Made by a program: the position numbers and the translations under genes. DNA of 64,000 bases, from assembly GCA_039621445.1 (NCBI GenBank), contig CP154957.1, forward strand, positions 33,002,399 to 33,066,398. Direction: 5' to 3'. The notes below the pieces were generated by a model that was given only the letters and a program-made list of their open reading frames with translations, was not told where the DNA came from and did not search any database. Shown here in pieces: positions 43,801 through 56,000 of the stretch. This DNA comes from Euglena gracilis. Lineage: Eukaryota; Euglenida; Euglenophyceae; Euglenales. How positions within the stretch are numbered: position 1 is the stretch's first letter; every line of letters begins with the position of its first letter.

Positions 43801-46194
43801 AAAGTTGTGGGAACAGGAGCACACATGTAGTGGTGGCAAACTGGTTATGTGGTTAACAGGCGGGTGCAGCGGGTTTTTGAGCTTTGGGGTCAGCGCTCCG
43901 CCCCCCAGCATGGGTCCAATCCTTCGTGCAACACAGTGTTTTTTTGTGCCGTGGTCGGCGGTGCGTTCTTTTTGTGTTTGCCCCTTTGTTGTTGCACGCC
44001 CCCCTCAATGAGGCACTGCGTGCCGCCGGGTTGCAAGCCAGGCTTCTTTTTAAGACACCCCCCCCCCCCCCCCCCCCCCCGGGGGAGGGGGTGGGTGGGT
44101 GGGTCCGGGCCGGAGGCGCTGGGTATACCTTTTCAGCGCGAAGCGCCGAAAATTTTTGAAAATTGCTTTTAACGGGCCCGATTTTGGGGGGTCCCCGGGG
44201 GGGTCCCGCGCCACCCTGGGTGGGTGGGGGGGACCCCCCCCTCCCCCCCGGGGTCTTAAAAAGAAGCCTGTTGCAAGCATTACCGCCTCCTCCGCACCGC
44301 AGGCCTGCCGAAGGCGCTGATCGGCGACTACCTCGGCTGGGTGTCTGGCGCGGTGTACCTCATCTCCCGGCTGCCCCAGATCTGGAAGAACTTTGCCACG
44401 AAGCAGGTGGACGACCTCTCCCCATTCCTCTTCATCCTCGCCGCCCTGGGGAACACCACCTCCCAGGGCGTTGCTGGATTGGCCGTGGCTGATTCCTGAG
44501 GGTTTTTTTAATTTCAACCTTTCTTGGCCCAGCCTGGTTCCAGCTTTGGGGGGGGGGGGGGGGGGCTGCTTTTCTTGGAACAGGGGTTGAATATGCAGAG
44601 CGTAATTTTTGCGTATGCGCATTTAGCGCATATTTCATGTCTTTGGCCAAACCGCACATATTGCACAAATATGCGCATATTTCAAGGTTTTGCAGGAGTT
44701 TTCCGCAGTACATTTGCCCATTCCCGCATATTTGGATCACATGTTTTTTGGGGTCAAATCGGGCTTGCATATTATTTTGGAGCTTTTCCTTCCTTTTTGG
44801 TCCATTTTTCGCCATTTTTGGTCATTTTGGGCCTTTATGTGCCACAGACCTCTCGTTTACTGCACCACATTCTGATTAATTTGTCTCAATTTTTTCTGTG
44901 TATCAGTGCCTCAGCCACATGGAGGAGCCACAGTGGCTGACAACTGGCCAACAAACGACCCATAGGGGCCCAAAATGGCCCAAAATGAAGATGGCTGATA
45001 AAGCATTGACTCCAGGTGTCAACCACAATTTTTTCAAACAAGTATCTTTTTTAAGGAAGTTGTTTTTGTTTATCACAATATTTCATTTTGCTCTAAATTT
45101 TTGCTGCTTTTCTTTGTGCAAGGAAAACAAAACCAAGACATCCCCGAAGTCTTCTGGATACGCGGACAATATTTTGATTCGGGTCTAACTTTTTCGTGAT
45201 TTGGTGTGTTGCGGCAAAAAATGAATTGGTGTGTGTGATTTTAATTCACATGATTAAGTGGGTATGTGGCTGGAAACCAGTTTTTTTTTGCTATTTGAAA
45301 TCAGTTGGTGACGGAGAATGGTTGAAAATACTCCCAAATATGGCGGTTAGTGTCCAGAATTTTCCCAAATTGGACACTCCTTGACCCGCATATTTTAATT
45401 GAACTCATTCTTCTGCCCATTTTTTCTTTTTCTTTCAATTTTTGACCCATTTTGTATAATATTTGGCCACTGTAGGTAATATTTTTTGACCATTTTGGGC
45501 CATTATCAACCATACATATTTTTTTGGCCATTTCAGCTATTTTAGGCTGTAAAATGACTCTAAATAGTGACTGAAACGGCCTAAAAAATAGCCCAAGCTT
45601 GGCTGGAAATGGCCTCAAAACAGTCGACAATGGTCGAAGATGGCCCAAAAATGGTCCACATCATAAATGGCACCAAGTTGTCGCGAAATGGTTTTTAATA
45701 AACCAATGGGTGGGCGACCAAACATGGCTGGTTTGGGGGAAAAAGTTGCATGTTTTCTGCATATTTTCCGCATATTTAACGTCCATTCCGCATATTTTAG
45801 CGCACACTTAACATATCTATCCCGCCCATCCCCCCCCCCCACTGCTCCTCCCCCTTTACCCATTTCGAGTCTCCAGCCTTGTGCTGGACCGCGAGGGAGT
45901 GGGGTCACGGAGCGATGCCCTGACACGTACGCTGCCTCCATCCTGGCTGTGCCCAGGCCCACACAGCAGCGCCGCCCCAGCGCACCGGCAGGGTTGAGGT
46001 GGCGATGCCCCTGCACCCCCCACTGCCCTGTGCGGTGCCTGGCTGCGTCCCTTGCCCCGGACTGGCTGCGGATGCAGGCCCCCTTCCTGGTGGGCAGCAT
46101 CGGGACGCTCGTGTTCGACGCCGTCCTGCTCCTCCAGATCAAGCTGTACCGGCAGGCGGTCCCAGGCGGGTCCTCCGGCGACGGGGACGCCTGA
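37727..46194 (+). CDS. PQ-loop transporter, YPQ1/PQLC2-like (gene-level, 5' end missing)
   Basis: Five exons give two PQ motifs (SQVPQMVKN and SRLPQIWKN), the 'LLLWTLGDVCNLAGC' helix after the first, 'LFILAALGNTTSQG' after the second and a closing GSIG TLVFD helix. This order is that of the YPQ1/PQLC2 (SLC66A1) family, seven-helix proteins that export cationic amino acids from vacuoles or lysosomes. Exon junctions are about 37,844/38,140, 38,272/42,393, 42,505/44,303 and 44,476/46,042. The middle two are GT-AG; the first and last lack GT-AG and join at short shared words. The protein ends in a short Gly/Ser/Asp tail. The substrate is inferred from the family only. Confidence 0.85.
38140..38272 (+). 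CDS. PQ-loop exon B
   Basis: Reads PDFLLLWTLGDVCNLAGCFL then IEGTATQRVLAVYFIFCNVV and LLTQ, exiting in phase 2 before GTGGTC. No AG lies at the 5' edge in the needed phase; joining at the CC shared with exon A gives 'LSIAPDFLLLW'. Confidence 0.8.
38929..38998. repeat. Inverted repeat with ACACAGTGTG ends
   Basis: CAGACACACAGTGTGTTCGG GTTAT and, about 25 nt later, its near-complement ...GTAACCCGAACCCACTGTGTGTCTGAG. A stem of some 28 bp with a few mismatches; no coding. Confidence 0.8.
39165..42164. mobile_element. CTTAG-family element 1 (3.0 kb) with palindrome arrays
   Basis: Terminal inverted repeats of at least 31 bp starting CTTAGGCGGCCGGATTCGCA; right copy 42,131-42,164. A 4-bp duplication CAGA flanks it (39,161-39,164 and 42,165-42,168). 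Inside are about 19 copies of a palindromic motif built on TTTGCGCAAATGCGCGCA, scattered and in both orientations, often next to 'AAACACAA' or 'CCAACA'. Open frames run through the palindromes (reading AHQH/ICAHK) and look non-coding; no transposase domain was recognised. Confidence 0.85.
42393..42505 (+). CDS. PQ-loop exon C
   Basis: Acceptor CACTCCGCAG, phase 2; reads QFGRGEAKGSGMSAASRAFW then LALTGGAGLGLARCLLL, a loop followed by a membrane helix, and exits in phase 1 before GTGTGT. Standard GT-AG on both sides. Confidence 0.75.
42506..44302 (+). other. PQ-loop intron C-D
   Basis: GT-AG. AT-rich unique sequence and C/G-tract repeats, including a block with GCGCGAAGCGC palindrome at 44,070-44,260. 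No exon seen. Confidence 0.65.
44303..44476 (+). CDS. PQ-loop exon D: second PQ motif
   Basis: Acceptor CTCCTCCGCACCGCAG, phase 1. Reads LPKALIGDYLGWVSGAVYLI then SRLPQIWKNFATKQVDDLSP and FLFILAALGNTTSQG. It ends within GCTG at 44,473-44,476, the same four bases that open exon E. Confidence 0.85.
44477..46041 (+). other. PQ-loop intron D-E, not GT-AG
   Basis: About 1.57 kb of AT-rich sequence with 'GCATATTT' words and a G tract. Bounded by direct GCTG repeats (44,473-44,476 and 46,042-46,045), in the same codon position on both sides. A GT (44,470) exists upstream but no AG gives the right frame. Confidence 0.6.
46042..46194 (+). CDS. PQ-loop exon E: C-terminus
   Basis: Reads ASLAPDWLRMQAPFLVGSIG then TLVFDAVLLLQIKLYRQ and a tail GGSSGDGDA to TGA at 46,192-46,194. 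'PFLVGSIGTLVFD' is the family's closing motif. Joining at GCTG yields 'NTTSQGVAASLAPDW', the expected length for helix 6. Confidence 0.85.
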   Translation, partial: AASLAPDWLRMQAPFLVGSIGTLVFDAVLLLQIKLYRQAVPGGSSGDGDA

Positions 46195-46980
46195 AGCGGC
46201 AGGTTCCTCGGACCATGCCTTTTGCATCTTTCTGCACAAGAATGGATCATATTGGCTGTGCAGGACAAAACCCATTGAAGTGACAACGGAGTGCTGCCTC
46301 CTTGTGCATGGGTAAAAGTTGATGGCAATCAAGGCACGACAAATAAGATACGCAGGCATTGTGCATTGTTGAGGGCAGGTGTTGGGGATTTGTGAGGCTT
46401 TTTTTTTGCCACGAACGGTGGAAAAAAAATGCGACTTCGGGAGGGTGACCCGCCCATGCTTGTCCTCTGAGACGACCGGGTGGGCACACTTGGCGTTTGT
46501 GCTTCGCCGCCCGTGTCTCCCCGCTCGGTTTGCCTCGGGGGGTGCGCGACACTTCCCCCAAGGAAGGCCGACTGTGCACCCCTCGGGCTGGTGGTTCGAC
46601 AGAAATTTTTTTTCCCGGAAGCTCTCAAATTTTTTCTTGGGCACCGAAACAAACAGCGAAAATAGTTGGAGCAAAAAAAATTCCATGCTTCCGTTACAAG
46701 CCGGAAAACTATTTCTGAGATCAAACCTAGCTCTTTTGTCATGTTCACCCCCCCGGGGGGATTGGTCCTTTTATGCGCAATCAACGCAAAACGGTCTAAG
46801 GCATTTATTTTTTATTATAAAAAAGTAATCGTGCCTGCCTTAATTACCCCGAAGGAGTTTGGGAGGGTCAAAAACACACGCCCCGCTTGGAGGCAATGGT
46901 GCATTTTGAGGGGAACTTATTTTGGTTTAGAATGGTACTTTTTGAGGGAATTTTCGGCAAAGGTTTTCTTTTACCTTTTC
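46195..46980. other. Spacer downstream of the PQ-loop gene
   Basis: Unique sequence with no recognisable gene. Overlapping minus and plus frames of 100-276 codons exist but none shows a domain, and the longest minus one overlaps the real PQ-loop exon E. Confidence 0.5.
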
Positions 46981-47777
46981 TTCTAACCTTTACAAAGGGG
47001 ACTGAGCCCAACAAACTGGCGTACATCTTCATTTCAGCCACATCAGAGGATCTGAGAAACCCAAGAGGGGAGGGATGCGCAGCAACTCACCATCTCGAAG
47101 TGCAAGGCCCGACTGGCGACAAAGGAAGGGGGAAGATGGGACCAGGAGAAGGAAGCGCAAGAAGACGGAGAGCCCAAACCCAACCTCCCCACCCAGAGAA
47201 ACACAAGAAAAAGAAAGACTCCTCGGGCTCGGCACTGCCCCCAAGTGAAGTCATGCCTTTTTGCCGGCAAAATAAGCCGTCCCATCCAGGAAAGGGGACC
47301 CCAAACAAAGCAACCCAAACCCCCCATCCAGAAAAAAATCCAGAAGGAGACAGACGCCCGCCAGAGCGGGAGCTCCCCACCAAGCGACCATCTGAGAGGG
47401 GTGGGCGGGGCCACGACGGTTCGGCTTCGCAAAGGTGTCCGAGGAGGCCTCATCATCGCCAACTCCTGCAACAAAGGCGCAGTGAGAAGCATCCCTGCGC
47501 ACACCAACCGCAAACCGGAACAGAGCAGCCGGCACAGAAAGAGGACCTCATCATCTTCTTGTTCTTCGCCCTCCTGGTCCCTTCCTCCCCCTTCCTGTGT
47601 CGGGGGGGATCCGATTCTTCTACCCGTTGTCTACCAGAGTCAGTGGCCGTCAAATTGGGAAGCTTTGCTCCTTTTTTTTTGGGGGGGGAGAAGCGAGCCA
47701 CACGGTCGGTCCAGGCCGTCTCCGTTCCTTCTCGGCGCCGCTCCGTCCCTGAAATTTTATCCTTCGTCGAAATTTAA
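46887..47777 (+). CDS. Possible ORF, Lys/Pro-rich, unknown
   Basis: A 296-codon open frame in a stretch free of homopolymer tracts. The middle is basic and Pro-rich (PPHPEKHKKKKDSSG, TPHPEKNPEGDRRPPE). A CTTCATTTCAG/CC at about 47,037 could be a splice acceptor. Frames on the other strand are also open, and no domain is recognised, so this may be non-coding. Confidence 0.25.
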   Translation: MEAMVHFEGNLFWFRMVLFEGIFGKGFLLPFLLTFTKGTEPNKLAYIFISATSEDLRNPRGEGCAATHHLEVQGPTGDKGRGKMGPGEGSARRRRAQTQPPHPEKHKKKKDSSGSALPPSEVMPFCRQNKPSHPGKGTPNKATQTPHPEKNPEGDRRPPERELPTKRPSERGGRGHDGSASQRCPRRPHHRQLLQQRRSEKHPCAHQPQTGTEQPAQKEDLIIFLFFALLVPSSPFLCRGGSDSSTRCLPESVAVKLGSFAPFFLGGEKRATRSVQAVSVPSRRRSVPEILSFVEI

Positions 47778-48639
47778 GCTCCAGAAGTTTTTGACATTTC
47801 GGTTCTGCACGAGCGACGCGGATAATTTGAGTTGGCGGCACCTTTTTCATTTGGTGGGGTTTTGATGCTCCTCCCTTCTGGCCGTCAAAGGGTTAATTAT
47901 GAGTCGGCCACCACAAAACGCAACGCACCAAAACCATCCAAACAACACCGCTGGCGAACAAGGCACGGCCTCACAAGGGCAAAGTGCGGAGCCCGAGGTG
48001 CCTTGCAGGGTTCCTTCCTGTCGGACCCCCTACCATTTTGTCTTCAAAATCTCATTGCGTGATGTTGATTTAAAAAGTTGGGAATTATGGATATTTCCTT
48101 AAATCATTTTTTTTCCCTTCCGACTCCCTCTCCAACGTCCCCCCCCCGGAAAGTGGTGGCCCATAAGAAATCATTGAAATATTCCTGTTCAAAGTGGGCA
48201 CATTGTCAGAAAAAGACGCTACCGGAAGCATGGGCCGTCTTCCAATGCACATCGCACACAGCGAGGCGGGGCAGGCGATATCATCCACATCGGGCACAAC
48301 TTCTTGGCAGATGTGGATGCGCCGGAGCTTGTCGGGCAAGCATTGGTGCGAGAGGCACGGAACTGGAGTTGTGGTTGGGCTTTCATTCACCAAAAGAAAC
48401 GCCTTTGGAAAGAAGAAAACGTTTACACGGTGGAAAAAGCAGTAGAAAAATTCAACAAACCCCCAAAACTACAATGCAGACAGAAACTCTAATGCGAACA
48501 TTACACGGAGGGACATATTGAAAGAAGGGAGTGGGAAGGGGGGGACATTTCCAGTGAGAGGCTGGGGTAGAGGTGGGGGCCACCAGGAAAAGGGTTGGGT
48601 CTTTGTAGGTAACAAACCAAAGAAGATCATCATCACCCG

Positions 48640-49010
48640 GCCCTGTTTCCAGATTTTTTTTCCTTCAATCGCGAGCAATTGGATCCGGGCTTTCCAAACC
48701 GCGTTCGTTTGACCCCCCAACTCCCCACCAGTTAGCTGAGCCATTCAGCTTACAAGGGGTCCTTGGGTACGATTAGCCGACCCCCCCCCCACTCGTACTC
48801 TGCCATTTTGCCGAAGTGAGATAATAATAGAAGGGTCAAAAATTGGTTTTCAAAAACACCTTGAGAAAATGCACGTCATTTCTGAAAGAGTCTGCCAGAC
48901 CAAATATACCCCTGGAGACCCTCTACCGCCTCCTGTGCGTCGTTTTGCCGCAAATACGTCCAGCCCGCGTTCTGGCTCGTTCTTTTGGGCCAAATTGTCT
49001 GAATAAAACC
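48640..49010 (+). repeat. Dispersed repeat family R2, copy 4
   Basis: Matches the copies at 9634 and 26,120 through GCGAGCAATTGGATCC, CCCAACTCCCCACCAG and CTCTGCCATTTTGCC, and continues into the 'CGTTCTGGCTCGTT' section. A diverged continuation (CAAAATATATCGAAAATGAA) runs to about 49,600. Confidence 0.7.
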
Positions 49011-50072
49011 AATTTTGGGGATTTCTAAGCCGTTTTGGGGTCAAAAATTCGAATTTTTTACTTTTATATCAATTTGTATTCAAAATATATCGAAAATGAA
49101 GCAAAATCAAGAAAATGTCCACCGCCGTAAAATGAAGAGTTGGAATGTCCTTTGCAACCATATTCTGAACTCTTCGTGGAGCCTGAGTTATGGCTGTTTT
49201 TGGCCGATTTTGGTCTATTTTTGGGGGCCATCTGGGATGTTTTAGGGGTAGTGATGGGGAGGGGGGTAGGTAATTTCTCCCACTCCACCAGGGGGGGGGC
49301 ACTTTTTGGTGACGGTTCGATTTCAGGGTCAAAACTTTTTCGGTTATCGCTAAAAATGCCGAAAAATGGCCCTCCAGTGGCACAAAGCCCTTGGGGGGGG
49401 GGAGGTGGCACCTCCTGGGGTCCCCACCTCCCCCTGAGGTCCAGTCTTGAAAAATCCCTGTTTTGGGGTCAAAAATGAAGGTTTCCAAAGTATCTTGGAA
49501 AAGAAGCAAATCAACAGAAATACCAGGCGACCTAAAAATGAAGCCCTTGGCTTGGAAAACCCTCTCCAACAGTATTTTGATTTTGCTATAACTCCACGGC
49601 TAGTCTGAGTTGATGTCTTAGGAAGCCTGTATTTGGGGGGTTACCTCAATCTGAAAGATGCAATCATGCAAATTTGAGACATAAAATTCCCCAAAATGCA
49701 TCAAATATTTTTGGTTATGTCCATACAATTTCTCATTCAAATGGGAAGACAACACCGTCCCTTTGAAATAGCTCCCAGAAGCTTCCTTTTTCGTTTTGCA
49801 AGAATGATCCAATTAAAATTCAGGAAAAAATTCGAGAAAGACGAACTCTGAAATTGTATCGATTGCGAGACAATGAAAGTCCAGGATGTTGCTCCAACTT
49901 GCAAATTGAGACCAACAGCCGCATCAATAGCCAATGCAACTGATGACCAGCACGGAGGAAGGCGATTGGGTGTTCTGGTAAAAAAACGGTTGACAAGAAA
50001 TTCGAGATTGGGAAATGAAAGAACACATTGGGCCCAAACATGCATCCCAAACATGCATGCGTGCATACATAC

Positions 50073-50465
50073 ATGCGAAGATACATGCATGCATGCATAC
50101 ATACATACATACATCATACATGCATGCATACATACATACATGCATGCGTACACACACACATCATGCATGCAAACATGCATGCATACATACATGCATGCAT
50201 GCATGCATGCATACATACATGCATACATACATACATACATGCATACATACATACATACATACATACATACATACATACATACATACATACATACATACAT
50301 GCATACATACATGCATGCGTACACACACATGCATGCAAACATGCATGCATACATACATGCATGCATGCATGCACGCATGCATGTATGCAAACATACATGC
50401 ATGCATACATACATACATACATACATACATACATACATACATACATACGTACGTACATACATACA

Positions 50466-50499
<34 letters not shown>

Positions 50500-50652
50500 C
50501 ATACATACATACATACATACATACATACATACATACATACATACATACATACATACATACATACATACATACATACATACATACATACATACATACATAC
50601 ATACATACATACATACATACATACATACATACATACATACATACATACATAC
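50073..50652. repeat. (CATA)n / (CATG)n microsatellite
   Basis: About 580 bp of CATACATA with interspersed CATG and CACA. Long ORFs across it (up to 305 codons, reading CMYVCMYV or HTYIHTYI) are artefacts. Confidence 0.97.
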
Positions 50653-51480
50653 ACTTTTTTTTGTGGCAGAGAGGTAGATGGTATGCGGAAAAAAGGTGTT
50701 GACTGACTGACAGTTGAATCCTAAATGTTGAAGCCCACGCAATGCCTCGATATTCACTCCAATGACACGATAAAATAGGCGTTGCGTCGGAAATCTGATT
50801 GCGTGTAAATGGAAGTGGATATGCAGGTGGCAGACATGGTAAGCCAGTGGTATCAGCGGCGATTGGGTGTGCCACGCCCCAAATAAATAATCAAAGCCTC
50901 AGCTTTTCGCTTGTTTCCCAAGTTGGCTTCGTTTCCGAAATGTCACAAAAATAAAACCAGGTTACAATTAACCACACTTTTTCCATTATTGACAAATATA
51001 TATTTGGTCAATGCTTGACATGCGCTGTAATGATCCCCCAGCCAAGACAAACCTGAATCCCAAGAATATACTGTTGACACGGCAAACAAAAGTGCTCTGT
51101 GATGCTTTGCTGGGGAACAGGAAAATAAAAAAAAACTACGCCTTGTACAAAAAAAAGAGATATGGTGCGGTGCGCCTGCCAAGAAAGGGGCTGATAATGT
51201 GAAGGGTTTTGCTATGTGAACCTGTAATCCATGGGCTGTTGCCTTTGTCGGAACCCGATGTGCCACCTTTCACGGTCCACATTCCACATTTGTTTCACGC
51301 CATTTGTTCCACACAACCACACCCCAAAATTTGGAGTGCAACATTGTTATGAAACTTCTGATGATAAAAAATGTCACCACTGCCCCTTCATCAAAAGACA
51401 CAGTTGGAGACAGGCATGGACAGAAAAACCCCTTCTTGGAGAATGTAGACCCAAAAGAAAGGCAAGGAAAAGACCAGAGC
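50653..51480. other. Spacer after the CATA array
   Basis: AT-rich unique sequence, no repeat or gene recognised. Confidence 0.5.
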
Positions 51481-51830
51481 AGAGGCCGGAAGGGGTTGGG
51501 GAACCGGGGGGAGTTTTGGGGCCTGCCACAGTGGGGCAGTCAACAGGCCGGGCTGATGGGGTCAGTGGCGATCCAGGGGGGGGGGTGGGCGGGAGACGGG
51601 GGGCGGAGGGCAGCCCGCTGGCTGCCGGGCCACGGAGGGGAGCCTCCCCTGCTTAGACCAGCAGCCCCGCCATCGTGACCCCGGCGAGGGTCACCGCGGC
51701 GGTGCGGGCCTGGGTTCGGTGCCAGCAGCAAGCCCCAAGGCGGCCCCTCGGGGATCCGTGGCCGGCCGGGGACCGACCGGTCCGCCCGTCAGTTGCTGGC
51801 GCATTCCCAAACCCATTTCCCACAGCAGTC
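51481..51830. other. GC-rich island, possible exon on either strand
   Basis: GC-rich like the known exons. On the minus strand a frame ends HRTQARTAAVTLAGVTMAGL then LV and a stop at about 51,653, resembling a short hydrophobic C-terminus; on the plus strand frames are also open. Splice signals do not decide it. Confidence 0.25.
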
Positions 51831-51931
51831 AGCTGGTTCCCCGTTCCAGGCAGGCACCTATGGTCCCTTCCCATTTTGGTGTCATAATAGGCTGGTCGGC
51901 CCTGGTCAGCAAATAGTCGGCCATAGGTGGG

Positions 51932-51933
51932 GG

Positions 51934-51965
<32 letters not shown>

Positions 51966-52110
51966 TATATTTTTATGTATGTATGTATATATACACACAC
52001 ATAATACAATATTCTTATGTGTACATATTTATAATAATATAATATGTGATATAAAAAATATTGGGCATATTTGCCAACAAAAAATGAGCATACGTCACGG
52101 ATATACAATG
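51932..52110. repeat. (TA)n-rich stretch
   Basis: TATATA array followed by ATGTATG and AT-rich sequence. Confidence 0.9.
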
Positions 52111-52139
52111 AATTTTTTAGCACTTTTGCTCATTATTTG

Positions 52140-52784
52140 TTGTATTTACCCACTTTTGCCCACTTTTGACCTCTTCAGCCACTTTTGGCCACTTCAACAA
52201 CTTTTGGCCACTTTTAGCCATTTGGGTGCAAACGGGTGCTTTTTGGTCGCGTTTGCTCACGTTTGGACAACTTTTGGTCGTTTTGGCCATCTTTGGTCGC
52301 TCTTCGGCCGTTTCTGTTGCTTTGACTGCTTTTGGCCACTTCGTTGCCACTTTTTGATGCTTTGCACTTCTGATGACTTTGGCCGTTTGCAGCTTTTGAC
52401 TGCTTTTGGCCACCTTTGCTGACTTTTTGATTGATTTGGCTTCTATTGTGCAACTTTTGACTGCTTTTTGATGATTTTGTGTGCTTTTGGTAACCTTTGC
52501 CAACTTTTGGCCACTTTTTGCTGCTTCAGACTGCTCTTTGCCACCTTTGTCAACTTTTGGCCGATTTTGCTGCTTTTGATTATTCAGGTCACTTTTGCCG
52601 ACTTTTGACTGCTTTTGATGCTTTGTGTTTTTGGCCAACTTTGCTGACTTTTGGCTGGTTTTTTGCTGCTTTTGGCTGCTTTTGGCTTCTTTTTCAGCAC
52701 GTTGGCTGACTTTTGGCACTTTTGTTGCTTTGGGACTACTTTTGGTCACTTTCTTGTTGCTTTTGACTGCTTTTTTCTTGACTA
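52140..52784. repeat. Degenerate CTTTTGGCCA tandem array
   Basis: Dozens of imperfect units built on ACTTTTGGCCACTTTTGAC. A related short array resumes at 56,555-56,670, on the other side of the nested element, consistent with an insertion that split one array. Confidence 0.85.
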
Positions 52785-53077
52785 CCCCCCCCCCCCTAGT
52801 TGTATGACCGGGTTCCTGCAACCTGTGACCGGGGGTGGTCATAACACCCCCATAACCTGCAACCTGTGACCGGGGGGGGGGGTGGTCATAGATGAGGGGG
52901 CGGTCGTAGAAGTGTGTGAAAACTGTCCCAAAATGGCAGATTTACCCCCCCCAAAATGTCCCATTTTTCAAAAATCCGGCGCTTCGCGCCGGCAGGGGGG
53001 ACCTTATTTTGGGGGGGTCCATTTCATGGATTTTTGCTCGGACCGGCCAGGGGGGGGACTTATTTTGGGGGGTTAAA

Positions 53078-56000
53078 CTTAGACGGCCGGGAATGCACTT
53101 TTCTTGTTGAGTCACAAAATTATGACAGTTTTAGTGAAAATGCGCATCCGCGCATTTTGGAAGCGGAGTGCGCAGGTGCGCATTCTGCATGGTTTGACGC
53201 CTCTTCCAGACTGGGGGTAAACACCTTAAAAATGAGCTGTTTGGATATTACACGACCATAGGGACCACCCCCTTGTTTTCTGGTCAACTACGTATCATGC
53301 CATTTACAGCTGTTTCCCAACGACTGCGGTACAGTGCGTGGCTGGACTCACACTCGGCACACTCCACACGACATTCGGAACATGGACGACACAGGCCAAC
53401 CTGGACCTGGGTGTGCCACCTTGTGTTCACCGGTGCGTGCTGATGGCTCCTGGGGGCAGGGCCTGGCGAACCCAGGATGTGGATGGGAGGGAACTCCTTG
53501 CAGGCATAGAGACACAGCCCTCCCACGGTCAAAGCAACAAGTGTATTACTGTGTGTCAAGGCCGAAGAATGCGCACCTGCGCATTTTTTGAAAACGTCAA
53601 AAAATGCGCAGGTGCGCATTTTTTGGAATGGACACAGGCTGTGGGAAGGGGGAACGCGCACACGCGCATTGATGTTGAAGGACACACTGGGTATGGCCAG
53701 TTGTTTGCCTGCCTGGAATCCGCGCTGTGCACCGCTATGATGTGGTTTCGGGCTTGCAGAACATGGGTGTGTGAGGGGGAGATGAACCAGCAGAATCACC
53801 CTGGGCAACCATGTCGCTGTACCAGACCACACCCTGGAACACGATACCTGCAGTGGCGTGGAAAACCCTGGGCTCGGCGACGGCAGGTGTCAAGGCACGA
53901 ATACATGTCCTTCAGTGACAGGGGAAATGTCCCCTGCAGTGCAAATCACCGAGCACATCAGAATGCGCACCTGCGCACTCCACTTCACCCGCTGCAATCC
54001 AATGCCCAGCCGAGCCTGCGCTGCTCTCATGAACGTGTGGAGCACAACAACACACAGGCAACCGTCCCCCACCCGGCGGAGGTGATGGGCCGGTTGGTGC
54101 CAGCGTTGTCCGACCCCACGCCCCAGAGCGTGCATGGCAGCACACAGCCAATGGTCGCACTGAACAACCTTACGTTGGGCTGCGGTGCACGGTGCAAGAA
54201 GCACTGTGCCCCACAATTAGGGTCAACGCAGGGGGTTGTGTCTGGTTCCACACACAGTGCTCATGGGGTTGGCACCTCGAGAGCGAAACACGCCTGTCAC
54301 CACCTTCGGCATCATTCCCAAAAACGGTCTGTAAACACAGAATTAATTCACAATCCAAATGGACTCAAAGAAGCGAACACCACTGGTCAGTCCTTGCCCC
54401 AAAATTTCTTCAGGCCCCTTGAGATCGTGAGACAAGCAAGCCCATCACAACAAAAACTTGCCGATAAACCCAGTAATTTTTTCCGTTCTGCTTTTTCTGT
54501 GTATTCCACTGTGTCGTACCAAGGGAAAACGGATGAGAAAGGGACTTCAATGCCCCAGGAAGTTCCTCAGTGACGGGCACCCTAATCCCAAATGCGGTCA
54601 GCAGTCTTTCATGGCATGAGTGAAAAGCCGGTGAATGCGCACATGCGCAAAAAATCGCCCTGTGCCTTTCTTTGAATGACAGCCACACCGTCGAATATTT
54701 TTGCGCTCCCAGGTGGGTATGCCACCACCCACGCCAACTCCCCCCGCCTGGCCTGGATTTGAAACCACACGGCTGAAGTGCAGACCTCCCTGTGAGGATC
54801 CAATGGTGTCCGAGGACGAGGCAGCCCTGGTGCGAAACACAGCAGATGAGGACCACCACCTGTGGCCTTGCTGGCAACAAACATCACCCACCACACAGAA
54901 CCCTTTTTATCATGAACTCAGAGTCGACGCACCAACACTGCAAACTACACAACCCTTGGCCGCTGTGAAGACCAGGGAAAGCACATATGCACACACCTAC
55001 TCCACACACCCCATCCGCAATGGCTGCAGTCAAACATGGCACATCGGGGTGAATGCGCACATGCGCATTCCCTTCGTGTGTCTCCCTTAAAGCCTGGTAG
55101 GAGGTTGCTGTACAGAGCCATGCCAAACAACTCAGCACACAAGGTGGAGGCACAGCCCAGGAGACGTACACCCTACTCTGGCAGCATCCTCCTGTGCGAT
55201 GAGATACCCCTGAAATTGCTAACAAAAGACCAGCAGTGCATCATGGGGTTAGCCCTGTCACAATGCTGTGCTGGCACTGGGTTCAGGGGTGCGAGACACA
55301 GCTCCCCACAACAGCACAGAGAATGCGCACCTGCGCACTCCCCCTCATGAAATGCGCAGGTGCGCACACTTGTGGATGCCCAGCGCTGCTTCCCTCCTGC
55401 TCTCCTGCAGATAGAATCACAGCCAGCCAGCGAAGGAATGGCCTCAAGAGTGCGCACGTGCGCATTCTTGTGCCTCATGCAACCTCGGAGAGGAGCCATA
55501 TTGCATCGTTTGTGAGGGCTGTTCTGGAGGGTGTTGTCTGTGGCAGAAAGGGCTCCGCTCAATAGCTTTTAAAACCAGTGACACACAGGAAAGGGGTGCA
55601 AGCCAGCCCCCCCCCCTTCCATACCCAGCACCCCATCCCAAACCTCACACTTGAACACAGGTGGTCGCACATGGTGATGTGCCGTGGGGCCTATGAGAAG
55701 GCACATGCGGAGCAGACTGCGTGCGCCACTGGAGGGATGCTGTGCCTGCAAGTGTCAAGGAGGGGTGCAGTGCACCGTGTGGGATGGCAAACAGCAGGCA
55801 GCCTGAGGAGGGTAACGAGCCCTCCCCTACAGAAATCTGGTCTTGATTTTAACACACACACACCCCACCCCTCTCTGAATGCAGACTGCACGCACACAAC
55901 AAACATTCGCCAGCGCCCCCTCGTGCCCTGCTTCCAACACAGGGCACAGAACCTCCTCTCCACTCAAACTGCGTAGGCCACGGTACCCCCTTCCCACACC

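Noticed and set aside
47043-47513. Minus-strand ORF with hydrophobic segments opposite the Lys/Pro-rich ORF
   Set aside because: Complement of a purine-rich stretch; no splice sites or domain, probably a shadow.
49737-50875. ORFs of 200-305 codons on both strands
   Set aside because: They translate the CATA microsatellite (CMYVCMYV / HTYIHTYI); stop-free only because of the repeat.
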